Assembly (NCBI GenBank): GCA_902588895.1
Contig: CACIRC010000006.1
Location: forward strand, 1 to 54,791
From: an uncultured Pelagibacteraceae bacterium
Lineage (GTDB): Bacteria > Pseudomonadota > Alphaproteobacteria > Pelagibacterales > Pelagibacteraceae
DNA length: 54,791 nucleotides
Direction of reading: 5' to 3'
Shown: positions 26,206 to 35,669 of the stretch, one piece after another
Position numbering within the stretch: the first letter of the stretch is position 1
Layout: every line of letters starts with the position of its first letter
Program-made: the position numbers and the translations under genes
The notes under the pieces: generated by a model
What the model saw: only the letters and a program-made list of their open reading frames with translations
Database searches by the model: none
Told to the model about the DNA's origin: nothing

Positions 26206-26904
26206 ATGGAATTTACCAAGTCTTTAATAAAAGGCAAACTAATCAAACGTTATAAAAGGTTTTTTACTGATGTTAAACTTGGTAAAGAAATTGTCACAGC
26301 CCATTGTCCTAATACAGGATCAATGGAAGGATTACTAAATGAAGGCAATGAAGTTTTTTTGCTTCCTAATAATGATCCAAAAAGAAAGCTTAAATATGGA
26401 TTGGAGATAATTAAATCTAGGAAAAATTTAGTTGGAGTTAACACTCACTTGGCAAATAGAATAGTTGAGCATGGTCTTAAAAATAATTTAATAAAAGAGC
26501 TTAAGAATAATGACACTATAAAACCAGAGGTTTTCTTTAATAAAGAAACTAGATTTGATTTTTTATTAGAAAAAAAGGGTCAGGAAACTTTTGTAGAAGT
26601 TAAAAATGTTACTTTATTTCGAAATAAAGATACTGCAGAATTTCCAGATGCACCAACAACAAGAGGAATTAAGCATTTATTAACCCTTATTGATGCCATA
26701 AAAAAAAGTTATAAAACGTACTTAATATTTTTAGTTCAAATCCAAAATATGAAATATTTTAAAATAGCTAAAGATATAGACGAAGATTACTATATGGCTT
26801 ATTTATTAGCTAAAAAAGCTGGTGTTAATTTTTTAGCTTATAGATGTGACATAAGCTCTAAAAGAATTTTTATTGATCAAAAATTAAAAATTATAGATGA
26901 CTGA
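26206..26904 (+). CDS. sfsA: Sugar fermentation stimulation protein homolog SfsA
   Basis: Protein of 232 aa, usual length. An N-terminal OB-like part (LIKRYKRFFTDVKLG, then TAHCPNTGSMEGL at residues 31-43) is followed by a nuclease-like core with ETRFDFLLE and FVEVKNVTL, the pattern of PD-(D/E)XK folds, and FPDAPTTRGIKHL. The biochemical role is not settled in the family. Its last 8 bp overlap the map start, so these two are probably cotranscribed. Confidence 0.93.
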   Translation: MEFTKSLIKGKLIKRYKRFFTDVKLGKEIVTAHCPNTGSMEGLLNEGNEVFLLPNNDPKRKLKYGLEIIKSRKNLVGVNTHLANRIVEHGLKNNLIKELKNNDTIKPEVFFNKETRFDFLLEKKGQETFVEVKNVTLFRNKDTAEFPDAPTTRGIKHLLTLIDAIKKSYKTYLIFLVQIQNMKYFKIAKDIDEDYYMAYLLAKKAGVNFLAYRCDISSKRIFIDQKLKIIDD

Positions 26905-27667
26905 TTATAAAGAGAAATTTGAAAAAATGAGAATTGCAGGAAATTTAGCTGCAAGAGCTTTAGATATGTTAACTGAAAATATTAAAGAAGGCGTATCAAC
27001 TGATTATATTGATAAATTAGGATACGAATTTATAAGGGATAATGGTGGCTACTCAGCCCCGCTATATTATAGAGGCTTTACAAAATCTTTATGCACATCT
27101 TTAAATCACGTTATATGTCATGGAATACCTTCAGATAGAATTTTACAAGAAGGTGATGCTTTAAATGTTGATGTTACAGCTATTGTTGATGAACATTATG
27201 GTGATACAAGCAGAATGTTTTGTATTGGAAAAACTTCAGTTAAATTAAATAATCTTATTGATGCTACTCACGAATCTATGATGAGAGCTATTAGAATTTT
27301 AAAACCTGGGATTAAATTAGGAGATATTGGTTATGAAATTCAATCATTTGTGGAAGAAAAAGGTTTTTCAGTCGTTAGAGATTTTTGTGGTCACGGAATA
27401 AGCACTACATTTCATGAGCCACCAAATATTCTTCATTACGGTAGAAAGAATACAGGTATAGAATTAAGGCCTGGTATGACATTTACTATAGAGCCTATGA
27501 TAAATGCTGGTAAATATGATGTTAAAATGTTGAATGATGGTTGGACAGCTGTTACAAAAGATAAATCTTTATCTGCACAATTTGAACATACGTTAGGAAT
27601 TACTGAAAATGGTTATGAAATCTTTACAGAATCTGCTAAAGGTTATTCAAAGCCTCCATACTTATAA
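26897..27667 (+). CDS. map: Methionine aminopeptidase, type I
   Basis: Protein of 256 aa that removes N-terminal Met from new proteins. Active-site residues: H75 (ICHGIP), metal ligands D92 and D103 (VDVTAIVDEHYGDTSR), a histidine in FCGHGIST, and glutamates in TIEPMI and FEHTLG. No N-terminal extension, as expected for type Ia. It overlaps sfsA by 8 bp and is followed by purB after 3 bp. Confidence 0.97.
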   Translation: MTDYKEKFEKMRIAGNLAARALDMLTENIKEGVSTDYIDKLGYEFIRDNGGYSAPLYYRGFTKSLCTSLNHVICHGIPSDRILQEGDALNVDVTAIVDEHYGDTSRMFCIGKTSVKLNNLIDATHESMMRAIRILKPGIKLGDIGYEIQSFVEEKGFSVVRDFCGHGISTTFHEPPNILHYGRKNTGIELRPGMTFTIEPMINAGKYDVKMLNDGWTAVTKDKSLSAQFEHTLGITENGYEIFTESAKGYSKPPYL

Positions 27668-27670
27668 TTA

Positions 27671-28963
27671 ATGATTAAAAGATACTCGCGAAAAGAATTA
27701 ACTGATATTTGGTCAGAAGAAAATAAATACAAAATATGGTTAGATGTTGAAGTTGCAGCTGCAGAAGCAATGGAGAAACTTGGTCAAATTCCAAGAGGTG
27801 TTGCTTCAATAGTTAAAAAAAAAGCTAGAATTAATGTAAGCAGAATTCACAAAATAGAATCTGAGGTAAAACACGATGTAATAGCTTTTCTAACTTCTGT
27901 TACTGAAAAAGCTGGAATTAAAGCTAGATACCTCCATCAGGGTATGACTTCATCTGATGTTCTAGATACTAGTTTTAATATTCAATTGGTCCAATCAGGT
28001 AAAATCATTTTAAAAGATATAGATCAAATTTTAAAAGTTTTAAAAAAACAAGCCAAAAAATATAAATTTACACCGTGTATGGGAAGAAGCCACGGTATCC
28101 ATGCTGAGCCAATTACTTTTGGGTTAAAATTGGCTTCGTTCTATGAGGAATTTAAAAGAAATAGAAAAAGACTAAAAGATGCTATTGAGGAAGTATCAAC
28201 TTGTGCAATTTCTGGGGCTGTTGGTACATTTGCCAACATTAATCCAAACGTTGAAAGACATGTTGCCAAAAAATTAGGTCTAAAAGTTGAGCCAATATCT
28301 ACACAAGTAATTCCAAGAGACAGACATGCATTTTATTTTTCTGTTTTAGGAATTATTGCAGGTTCAATAGAGAGAGTAGCAGTTGAAATAAGACACTTAC
28401 AAAGAACTGAGGTTTATGAACTACAAGAATATTTCTCTAAAAATCAAAAAGGATCCTCCGCAATGCCTCATAAAAAAAATCCTATCTTAAGTGAGAATCT
28501 TACTGGTTTAGCTAGAATGGTTAGAAGTTCAGTTATGCCAGCACTTGAAAACATTGCTCTTTGGCATGAAAGAGATATTTCTCATTCAAGTGTTGAAAGA
28601 AATATCGGACCAGATGCTAATATAACAACCGATTTTGCATTAGTTAGACTTACAAATATTTTAGATAATATGATTGTTTATCCAAAAAAAATGCTGGAAA
28701 ACTTAAATTTAACAAAAGGTTTAATTTTTTCTCAAGAAGTTATGTTGGAATTAACTAAAACAGGTTTAAGCAGAGAAAAATCATACAAAATGGTACAATC
28801 TTATGCAAAAAAATGTTTTGCAGAAAATTTAAACTTAATTGATGTAATCTCATCTGATAAATTTATAATAAGCAAAGTTTCACCAAAAAAAATAAAGTCT
28901 ATATTTAATTATTCTAAACACTTTAAAAATGTAAATTTTATCTTTAGAAGAGTTTTTAAATAA
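27671..28963 (+). CDS. purB: Adenylosuccinate lyase
   Basis: Protein of 430 aa. It catalyses two fumarate-releasing steps of purine synthesis. The fumarase/aspartase signature GSSAMPHKKNP lies near residue 265. The TSSDVLDTS motif is near 95-103, and the catalytic histidine is in GRSHGIHAEP. Its stop overlaps purC by one base (TAATG). It begins a run of purine genes. Confidence 0.97.
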   Translation: MIKRYSRKELTDIWSEENKYKIWLDVEVAAAEAMEKLGQIPRGVASIVKKKARINVSRIHKIESEVKHDVIAFLTSVTEKAGIKARYLHQGMTSSDVLDTSFNIQLVQSGKIILKDIDQILKVLKKQAKKYKFTPCMGRSHGIHAEPITFGLKLASFYEEFKRNRKRLKDAIEEVSTCAISGAVGTFANINPNVERHVAKKLGLKVEPISTQVIPRDRHAFYFSVLGIIAGSIERVAVEIRHLQRTEVYELQEYFSKNQKGSSAMPHKKNPILSENLTGLARMVRSSVMPALENIALWHERDISHSSVERNIGPDANITTDFALVRLTNILDNMIVYPKKMLENLNLTKGLIFSQEVMLELTKTGLSREKSYKMVQSYAKKCFAENLNLIDVISSDKFIISKVSPKKIKSIFNYSKHFKNVNFIFRRVFK

Positions 28964-29748
28964 TGAAAAAAGGTAAAAAATTATACGAAGGCAAAGCTAA
29001 AATTATTTATGCAACAAATGATAAAGGCTTAGTGATCCAATATTTTAAAGATGATGCAACTGCATTCAATAATCAAAAAAAAACCACCATTGAAGGTAAA
29101 GGCGTTTTAAATAATAGAATATCTGAGCATATACTTTCAAATTTATCTGAGGTTGGAATTAAAAATCATTTAGTAAAAAGAATTAATATGAGAGAACAAC
29201 TAGTCAAGCTAGTTGATATAATACCAATAGAATTTATAGTAAGAAATATTGCAACCGGATCATTAACTAAAAGATTAGGTATTGAGGAAGGAACCGTCCT
29301 TGAACGACCATTGATAGAATACTGTCTAAAAGATGATAAACTTGGAGATCCAATAATTAGTCGTGAACATATTTTAACTTTTAATTGGCTTAATATAATG
29401 CAGCTTGATTGGATTGATGAAAATCTATCTAGATTAAATGATTTTTTACTAGGAATGTTTAGAGGTGTCGGAATAAAATTAGTAGATTTTAAAGTTGAAT
29501 TTGGCTTCACTCATGAAAGTGAAAAAACTCAAATTATATTGGCTGACGAAATAAGCCCTGACACATGCAGATTATGGGATACTTTAACAGATAAAAAACT
29601 CGATAAAGATAGATTTAGAAAAGATTTAGGAGATCTAATCCCTGCATATACAGAGGTTGCAAAAAGGCTTGGGATACTTCATGAACAATCAAATGTTTCT
29701 GCTGTAAATGTTACCCAGCTTTCATCTGTAAAAAGAAAGAAGAAATGA
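28963..29748 (+). CDS. purC: SAICAR synthetase
   Basis: Protein of 261 aa. It ligates aspartate to CAIR using ATP. N-terminal KLYEGKAKIIYAT, central FIVRNIATGSLTKRLG and ILADEISPDTCRLWD are diagnostic. The C-terminus carries a short lysine-rich tail. It overlaps purB by one base and purS by 4 bp (ATGA). Confidence 0.97.
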   Translation: MKKGKKLYEGKAKIIYATNDKGLVIQYFKDDATAFNNQKKTTIEGKGVLNNRISEHILSNLSEVGIKNHLVKRINMREQLVKLVDIIPIEFIVRNIATGSLTKRLGIEEGTVLERPLIEYCLKDDKLGDPIISREHILTFNWLNIMQLDWIDENLSRLNDFLLGMFRGVGIKLVDFKVEFGFTHESEKTQIILADEISPDTCRLWDTLTDKKLDKDRFRKDLGDLIPAYTEVAKRLGILHEQSNVSAVNVTQLSSVKRKKK

Positions 29749-29987
29749 AAATCTCAGTAATAATAACTTTAAAGAAGGATGTTCTTGATCCACAGGGAAA
29801 AGTTATTCATCAAACTTTGGATGGAATGGGTTTCAATGATGTTAATGAAGTAAGACAAGGAAAGTATTTTGAAATAGACACTAAAGAAACAGATAACGAC
29901 AAAGCAAAAGCAAAAGTTGAAGAAATGTGTAAAAAACTTTTGGCAAATCTTGTAATAGAAAATTATAAAATTATTGATCCAAAGTAA
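29745..29987 (+). CDS. purS: FGAM synthase subunit PurS
   Basis: Protein of 80 aa. PurS bridges PurL and PurQ in the three-part FGAR amidotransferase. Motifs: LKKDVLDPQGKVI at residues 9-21, VRQGKYFEI, and the C-terminal ANLVIENYKI. It is found as expected between purC and purQ. Its presence fits the short form of PurL downstream. Confidence 0.96.
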   Translation: MKISVIITLKKDVLDPQGKVIHQTLDGMGFNDVNEVRQGKYFEIDTKETDNDKAKAKVEEMCKKLLANLVIENYKIIDPK

Positions 29988-29990
29988 TTA

Positions 29991-30674
29991 ATGAAATCAT
30001 CAGTTATTACTTTTCCTGGATCAAATTGCGACAGAGACATGGATGTTGCTCTAAAAAAATTTGGATTTAAAAACAAAATGGTTTGGCATGCTGATGCTGA
30101 ATTACCAAAAAGTGATTTGGTTGTATTGCCAGGTGGTTTTTCATATGGGGACTACTTAAGATGTGGAAGTATGGCATCTAAATCAAAAATAATGCATTCA
30201 GTAATTAATTTTGCAAATTCAGGAGGTATGGTTATGGGTATCTGTAATGGATTTCAAATATTGGTAGAAACTGGTTTAGTTCCAGGTGTTTTGCTTAGAA
30301 ACAAATATTTAGAATTTATTTGTAAAAATGTTTTTGTAAAAATTAATGATAAAAAAAATAAATATTTTAAAAATGTAAATAATGATGTTTTGGAATTTCA
30401 TATCGCTCATAATGAAGGAAATTATTTTTGTACCAATGATCAATTGAAAGAAATTGAGGATAATAATCAAATAGCAATTAACTATTGTGATGAAAATGGA
30501 AAAATAGAAGATCAATTTAATCCCAATGGATCCATAAAAAATATTGCTGGTATATTTAATAAAGAAAAAAATGTTCTAGGAATGATGCCCCACCCTGAAA
30601 GAATGATTGATGCATCTTTATCTGGTGAGGATGGATCATTATTTTTTAAAAACTTAATAAATAACTTAAAATGA
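29991..30674 (+). CDS. purQ: FGAM synthase glutaminase subunit PurQ
   Basis: Protein of 227 aa, class I glutamine amidotransferase. The nucleophile is C85 in VMGICNGFQIL, and the catalytic His/Glu pair is in MMPHPERM near the C-terminus. It supplies ammonia to PurL. The stop overlaps the purL start by 4 bp (ATGA). Confidence 0.97.
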   Translation: MKSSVITFPGSNCDRDMDVALKKFGFKNKMVWHADAELPKSDLVVLPGGFSYGDYLRCGSMASKSKIMHSVINFANSGGMVMGICNGFQILVETGLVPGVLLRNKYLEFICKNVFVKINDKKNKYFKNVNNDVLEFHIAHNEGNYFCTNDQLKEIEDNNQIAINYCDENGKIEDQFNPNGSIKNIAGIFNKEKNVLGMMPHPERMIDASLSGEDGSLFFKNLINNLK

Positions 30675-32863
30675 TTGTAAACGAACAAGTAGCAGTCGAT
30701 CACGGTTTAAAAAAAGAGGAATACGCTAAAATTTGTGAGTTATTAAAAAGGTCTCCAAACATTACTGAATTAGGAATTTTTTCTGCAATGTGGAATGAAC
30801 ATTGTTCTTATAAATCATCAAGATTGCATTTAAAGAAGCTACCTACTAAAGGAAAGAAAGTTATCCAAGGTCCTGGAGAAAATGCAGGTGTTATCGATAT
30901 TGAGGATAATGATGCGATAGTATTTAAAATAGAAAGTCACAATCACCCTTCATTTATTGAACCTTATCAAGGCGCTGCTACCGGTGTTGGAGGAATAATG
31001 AGAGATGTATTTACAATGGGCGCAAGACCAATAGCTAACTTGAACTCCATTCATTTTGGGTCACCACAAAATAAAAAAACAAAAAATTTATTAAGAGGTG
31101 TTGTTCATGGCATAGGCGGTTATGGAAACTGCATGGGTGTTCCAACAATAGCTGGACAAACAAGCTTTGATAGCTCGTATAACGGAAATATTTTGGTTAA
31201 CGCTATGACATTGGGATTAGTCAAAAAAGATAAGATTTTTTATTCTAAAGCTGCTGGTTTAAATAAACCTGTCATTTATGTAGGGTCTAAAACAGGAAGA
31301 GATGGAATTCATGGAGCAAGTATGGCTTCAGCTAGTTTTGATGAAAAAATTGAGGAAAAAAAGCCGACAGTTCAAGTTGGAGACCCATTTACTGAAAAAC
31401 TTTTACTAGAAGCTTGTCTAGAGTTAATGGCAGGGGACTCAATTATAGCCATTCAAGATATGGGTGCTGCAGGATTAACTTCTTCAAGTATTGAAATGGC
31501 TTCAAAAGGAAACCTCGGAATTGAAATCAATTTAAATAAAGTGCCATGCAGAGAAACCAAAATGACACCATACGAAATTATGCTCTCTGAGAGCCAAGAA
31601 AGAATGTTGATTGTTTTAGAAAACGGTAAAGAAGAACAAGCAAAAAAAATATTTGATAAATGGAATTTAGATTTTGCGGTAATTGGAAAAACGACTAAGT
31701 CAAAAAAAATAGAACTTTATTTTGATGAAGAAAAAGTTGCAGACATACCTGTTAATACATTGGTTGAAAACTCTCCTATGTATGATCGAAAATGGAAAAA
31801 AGCAAAGTTACCTAAAAAAAATAAAATTAAAAAAGAAGATCTTAAGCATTTAAAAATTATTGATGTATTAAAAAAAATTTTAGCAAATCCAAATGTATGC
31901 AGCAAAGAATGGATTTGGCAACAATATGATCATACTGTAATGGGAGATACTATACAGAAGCCAGGCGGAGACTCAGGGGTTGTAAGAGTTCATGGTACAG
32001 ATAAAGCTGTTGCTGCTTCGGTAGATTCCTCTGCAATTTATTGTTGGGCTCACCCTTTAACTGGCGGAAAGCAAGTAGTTTGTGAAAGTTTTAGAAATCT
32101 TATATCTGTTGGCGCAAAACCTATTGCTATCACGAATTGTTTAAATTTTGGTAGTCCTGAAAATGAAGAAAACATGGGTGAGTTTGTTGAATGTGTTCAA
32201 GGTATTGGTGAAGCGAGCGAATATTTAAAATTCCCAGTTGTTTCTGGAAATGTATCTTTCTACAACCAAACAAAAGAGGAAGGTATAAAACCTACGCCTG
32301 CAATTGGTGGGGTTGGGTTACTCAAGAATTATCAGAATATGACCACTATGGATTTTAAAGAAGTTGATAATTTAGTTTTAGTGATTGGAAAAACTGAAGG
32401 ACATATTGATCAAAGTTTATTTGCAAGAAATATTTTAGATGAAAAAAATGGACCTCCACCTGAGGTAAATCTATTTAATGAAAAAAATAATGGAGAAACT
32501 TTACTCAAATTAATTGATAATAATTTAATAAAAAGTGCTCATGATGTTTCTTTAGGAGGCATAATTACTGCAGTATCAAAAATGTGTATTAAAGGAAAAA
32601 AAGGAATAAATATTAAAAAGCCCAAATATCTAATTAATGAAATAGAATACTTTTTTGCTGAAGATCAAGGTAGATATATTATAGAAATAAACAAAAAAGA
32701 TTTTAAAAAAGTAGCTGATATATTGCATAAAAATGCAGTCCATTTCGATGAACTTGGTACAATTAATGAAAATGAACTATATATTAATGATAAGACAAAA
32801 GTTACAATTGACGAATTATCAACTTCTAATAAAAGTTGGCTTACAAACTATATGAGTAAATAA
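30671..32863 (+). CDS. purL: FGAM synthase large subunit PurL (small type)
   Basis: Protein of 730 aa, the short PurL that works with separate PurS and PurQ. ATP-binding motifs: ESHNHPSFIEPYQGAATGVG (residues about 94-113) and QDMGAAGLTSSS. The repeated AIR-synthase-like halves are seen. It overlaps purQ by 4 bp and bolA by one base. Confidence 0.97.
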   Translation: MIVNEQVAVDHGLKKEEYAKICELLKRSPNITELGIFSAMWNEHCSYKSSRLHLKKLPTKGKKVIQGPGENAGVIDIEDNDAIVFKIESHNHPSFIEPYQGAATGVGGIMRDVFTMGARPIANLNSIHFGSPQNKKTKNLLRGVVHGIGGYGNCMGVPTIAGQTSFDSSYNGNILVNAMTLGLVKKDKIFYSKAAGLNKPVIYVGSKTGRDGIHGASMASASFDEKIEEKKPTVQVGDPFTEKLLLEACLELMAGDSIIAIQDMGAAGLTSSSIEMASKGNLGIEINLNKVPCRETKMTPYEIMLSESQERMLIVLENGKEEQAKKIFDKWNLDFAVIGKTTKSKKIELYFDEEKVADIPVNTLVENSPMYDRKWKKAKLPKKNKIKKEDLKHLKIIDVLKKILANPNVCSKEWIWQQYDHTVMGDTIQKPGGDSGVVRVHGTDKAVAASVDSSAIYCWAHPLTGGKQVVCESFRNLISVGAKPIAITNCLNFGSPENEENMGEFVECVQGIGEASEYLKFPVVSGNVSFYNQTKEEGIKPTPAIGGVGLLKNYQNMTTMDFKEVDNLVLVIGKTEGHIDQSLFARNILDEKNGPPPEVNLFNEKNNGETLLKLIDNNLIKSAHDVSLGGIITAVSKMCIKGKKGINIKKPKYLINEIEYFFAEDQGRYIIEINKKDFKKVADILHKNAVHFDELGTINENELYINDKTKVTIDELSTSNKSWLTNYMSK

Positions 32864-33093
32864 TGGCGATGGATTTAAAAGAAATTGAGAATTTTATAAA
32901 AGAGGCAATGCCAGATGCAATTGTTGAAATACAAGATTTAGCAGGTGATGGAAATCATTATTCAGCTACCGTTACCTCGTCTCAATTTTATGGAAAAAGT
33001 AAAATTGAGCAACATAAAATGGTTTACAATTCATTAAAAGGTAGAATGGGCAATGAACTACATGCATTAGCAATTAAAACAAAGGAGAGTTAA
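32863..33093 (+). CDS. bolA: BolA-family protein
   Basis: Protein of 76 aa, the short IbaG-like type. The conserved FYGKSKIEQHKMVYNSLKG includes the histidine used for [2Fe-2S] sharing with monothiol glutaredoxin. Its start overlaps purL and it abuts grxD with no gap (TAA then ATG). The pair acts in iron-sulphur cluster transfer and iron sensing in other organisms. The placement behind purine genes is typical of alphaproteobacteria. Confidence 0.93.
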   Translation: MAMDLKEIENFIKEAMPDAIVEIQDLAGDGNHYSATVTSSQFYGKSKIEQHKMVYNSLKGRMGNELHALAIKTKES

Positions 33094-33432
33094 ATGGATC
33101 AACAAACAAATGATTTAATAAAAAATGAAATTGAAAATAACGAAGTATGTCTGTTTATGAAAGGCACACCTGACGCTCCACAATGTGGGTTTTCAATGGC
33201 TACTTCAAATATTTTAAAAATCCTAGAAGTAAATTTTAAAGGAGTAAATGTTTTAGAAAATCAAAATTTAAGAGAGGGTATTAAAGTTTTTAGTGATTGG
33301 CCAACCATCCCACAACTTTATGTTAAAAATGAATTTATTGGTGGATGCGATATTGTTAAAGAAATGTATGAAAGTGGTGAATTGGCAAAACTTTTTGAAA
33401 GCAAAAATATAAATTTTAAGGCTAAAAGTTAA
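33094..33432 (+). CDS. grxD: Monothiol glutaredoxin (Grx4 type)
   Basis: Protein of 112 aa. The CGFS active site is at residues 31-34 (APQCGFSMA). The TIPQLY cis-proline motif and the FIGGCDIVKEMYESGEL glutathione-binding region follow. It forms a cluster-bridged complex with BolA, whose gene lies directly upstream. Its stop at 33430-33432 abuts the rpsD stop (convergent, zero bases between), leaving no room for a shared terminator. Confidence 0.96.
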   Translation: MDQQTNDLIKNEIENNEVCLFMKGTPDAPQCGFSMATSNILKILEVNFKGVNVLENQNLREGIKVFSDWPTIPQLYVKNEFIGGCDIVKEMYESGELAKLFESKNINFKAKS

Positions 33433-34050
33433 TTATCTAGAATAATATTCAATCACCAGATTAGGCTCCATAACAATTGGATATGGAACTTCTTCAAACT
33501 TTGGAACTCTAACAAACTTTAATTTTTTGTTTTTTTCATCCATCTGAATATATTCTGGAGTTTCTCTTTCTTTATTAGCAAGAGCAATATCGATTATTGC
33601 AAGCTGTTTAGATTTATCTCTTATCTCAATTGAATCTTCTTCTCTAACTAAATAACTTCCAATATTTACTTTTTTACCATTTACTTTTACATGGCCGTGA
33701 TTGATTAATTGTCTAGCTGAAAAAATTGTTGTTGCAAATTTTGCTCTGTAGATAACGGCATCCAATCTTCTTTCAAGAAGGCCAATTAAATTTTCTCCAG
33801 TATCACCTTTAAGCATTACCGCTTTTTTGTAAATATTTCTAAACTGTCTCTCATTAATGTTGCCGTAATATGCTTTTAATTTTTGTTTAGCTTGAAGCTG
33901 TATTCCATAATCAGATGGCTTTGATGTTTTTGTTTGACCATGTTGTCCTGGTCCGTAAGCTCTAGTATTAAAAGGACTTTTAGGTCTTCCCCAAAGGTTA
34001 ACTTTTAATCTTCTGTCTACTTTATGTTTAGAGTTTAATCTTTTTGTCAT
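33433..34050 (-). CDS. rpsD: 30S ribosomal protein S4
   Basis: Protein of 205 aa. It has an N-terminal zinc-less type head ([26 protein letters not shown]) and an S4 RNA-binding domain with [20 protein letters not shown] (about residues 108-127). In this clade rpsD stands apart from the alpha operon, as here, alone on the minus strand with a 40-bp gap to trmJ upstream. Primary 16S rRNA binder and assembly initiator. Confidence 0.97.
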   Translation of the reverse strand: MTKRLNSKHKVDRRLKVNLWGRPKSPFNTRAYGPGQHGQTKTSKPSDYGIQLQAKQKLKAYYGNINERQFRNIYKKAVMLKGDTGENLIGLLERRLDAVIYRAKFATTIFSARQLINHGHVKVNGKKVNIGSYLVREEDSIEIRDKSKQLAIIDIALANKERETPEYIQMDEKNKKLKFVRVPKFEEVPYPIVMEPNLVIEYYSR

Positions 34051-34090
34051 TTGATAGTGGGCTTTATAAACTTACTCATCATTTTGTCAA

Positions 34091-34804
34091 TCAACGTTTT
34101 TTACCTAGACTTGCAAATACTCCTGATAAAATACGTGTTTCTTTGGTTGATAATTCCATCCTATAAAAAATATTCCTCAAGTTTTCAAGCATAATCGGTT
34201 TCTTCTCTTTTGATTTAAAAAAATTAATCTCTTCAAGATTCTGTATACAGAGTTTTGCCATGGCAACTATCTCTTTTTTAGATGCTGATTTAACTTTATT
34301 TGATTTCTTAAAAGAAGATGCTTTTGAATTAATTATACTTGATAGATATTGAGCAATTATTATTAAGCTGTGAGATAGATTTAATGATTTAAAATCAGGA
34401 TTAGTCGGAATTTGAAGAGTATAATTGGCATAGCTTATTTCATTATTTGATAGACCAGATGCTTCTGAGCCAAATAAAAAAGCTATTTTCTTTTTATAAT
34501 TTATTTTTTTTAAATCTTCTAATTGGATGTGTTTAATATTTTTATTTCTAAATCGCGCTGATGTTGCAATTACAATATCAATATTTTTTAAAGATTTTTC
34601 TAAATTTTCAAAATTTTTTGCCTTATTAATTATATTTTTTGCTCCTACTGAGGTTGCTAAAATTTTATCATTTGGAAATATTGGTTTAGGATCAATAACA
34701 ATAAGTTTATTAAAATTAAAATTTTTCATTCCTCTTGCACATGCTCCTATATTTTCTGAGAGTTGAGGTTTGTGTAAAATGAAAGAAATATTATTAACAG
34801 ACAT
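34091..34804 (-). CDS. trmJ: tRNA (Nm32) 2'-O-methyltransferase TrmJ-like
   Basis: Protein of 237 aa, SPOUT family. The N-terminal ISFILHKPQLSENIGACARG, middle FLFGSEASGLSN and LNLSHSLIIIAQYLS motifs match TrmJ/LasT proteins, which modify position 32 of tRNA. The C-terminal helical extension is present (about 160-237). It overlaps the stop of the DUF1989 gene by one base. Confidence 0.87.
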   Translation of the reverse strand: MSVNNISFILHKPQLSENIGACARGMKNFNFNKLIVIDPKPIFPNDKILATSVGAKNIINKAKNFENLEKSLKNIDIVIATSARFRNKNIKHIQLEDLKKINYKKKIAFLFGSEASGLSNNEISYANYTLQIPTNPDFKSLNLSHSLIIIAQYLSSIINSKASSFKKSNKVKSASKKEIVAMAKLCIQNLEEINFFKSKEKKPIMLENLRNIFYRMELSTKETRILSGVFASLGKKR

Positions 34805-35667
34805 TAATCTATGCCATGATTTCTATTATAATTGGAAATAGATGATGGTTTAATATCATTTAAATATTTTGGATCTACTGTCCAAGTAGAAACTTTTAAT
34901 GGATAACATTTTGCTACATTGGATGAATGTTCAGATCCACAATCACCACCTGGACAAGCAGAAAGTGCACCCAATAAATCTGTTTCAGCAAAAAATTCTA
35001 AATAATCACCAGGTCTTACAGGACTTGCTTTCATAAAGTATTGTTTAGTATCATTGGTAAATCCAGTTAACATAAATACATTTAATACATCATGAACTAT
35101 TTTTTCTGCATGATCTAATTGAATATTTTTTTCTTTAACCAAAGCTCTTGTTAAATTTGAATGGCAACAATAATGATAATCATTATCACTCAAAAGTTTT
35201 GATGTATAAGGATCACATCTTGTACCAATGACATCATGAACCGATCCTCCATCCTTATCATAATCATACCAATCTAAAGTGTCCCAAGTTATAGTAGCTA
35301 AAGATCTAAGATATGGAAAACTACTAAACATTTTATCTCCAACTGAAAGATGAGTTCCATAGAGTGCTCTTGTTTTTCCTGAGTAGAATTTTTCCTCTAA
35401 ATTATTTAAATTAAATAAATTTAAATCACCTACTTGAGGTCCCTCTACACTTTCAATTCTAAAAAACTCTCCAAATTTAACTTCAAACGTTTTTGCATCT
35501 CTTGGAGGTATTACAACTTCCTCTTTTTTAACCAAGTTTTCCCGAGCGGAATGTAAAATACTTAAATTTTTTTCTTCAATATTAGTATTTGGGTAACAAA
35601 CTATTGGTTTGGCTCCTATTCTATCTTTTAGATCAGATGGTTTTTCTGAAAATTTTTTAATTTTCAT
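34804..35667 (-). CDS. Urea carboxylase-associated family protein (DUF1989)
   Basis: Protein of 287 aa. The DUF1989 core appears from about residue 48 (VVIPPRDAKTFEVKFGEFFR, then GPQVGDLNLFN). Conserved Cys/His clusters follow (GTRCDPY, YHYCCHSNL, CPGGDCGSEH), suggesting a metal site. Relatives are found near urea amidolyase or aminomethyltransferase genes, but none of those are here. It sits 2 bp after cimA and overlaps trmJ. The function is not established. Confidence 0.75.
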   Translation of the reverse strand: MKIKKFSEKPSDLKDRIGAKPIVCYPNTNIEEKNLSILHSARENLVKKEEVVIPPRDAKTFEVKFGEFFRIESVEGPQVGDLNLFNLNNLEEKFYSGKTRALYGTHLSVGDKMFSSFPYLRSLATITWDTLDWYDYDKDGGSVHDVIGTRCDPYTSKLLSDNDYHYCCHSNLTRALVKEKNIQLDHAEKIVHDVLNVFMLTGFTNDTKQYFMKASPVRPGDYLEFFAETDLLGALSACPGGDCGSEHSSNVAKCYPLKVSTWTVDPKYLNDIKPSSISNYNRNHGID

Positions 35668-35669
35668 CC

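Noticed and set aside
30309..30703. Minus-strand frames across purQ
   Set aside because: They oppose a conserved purine gene, contain low-complexity AT-driven sequence and have no start context.
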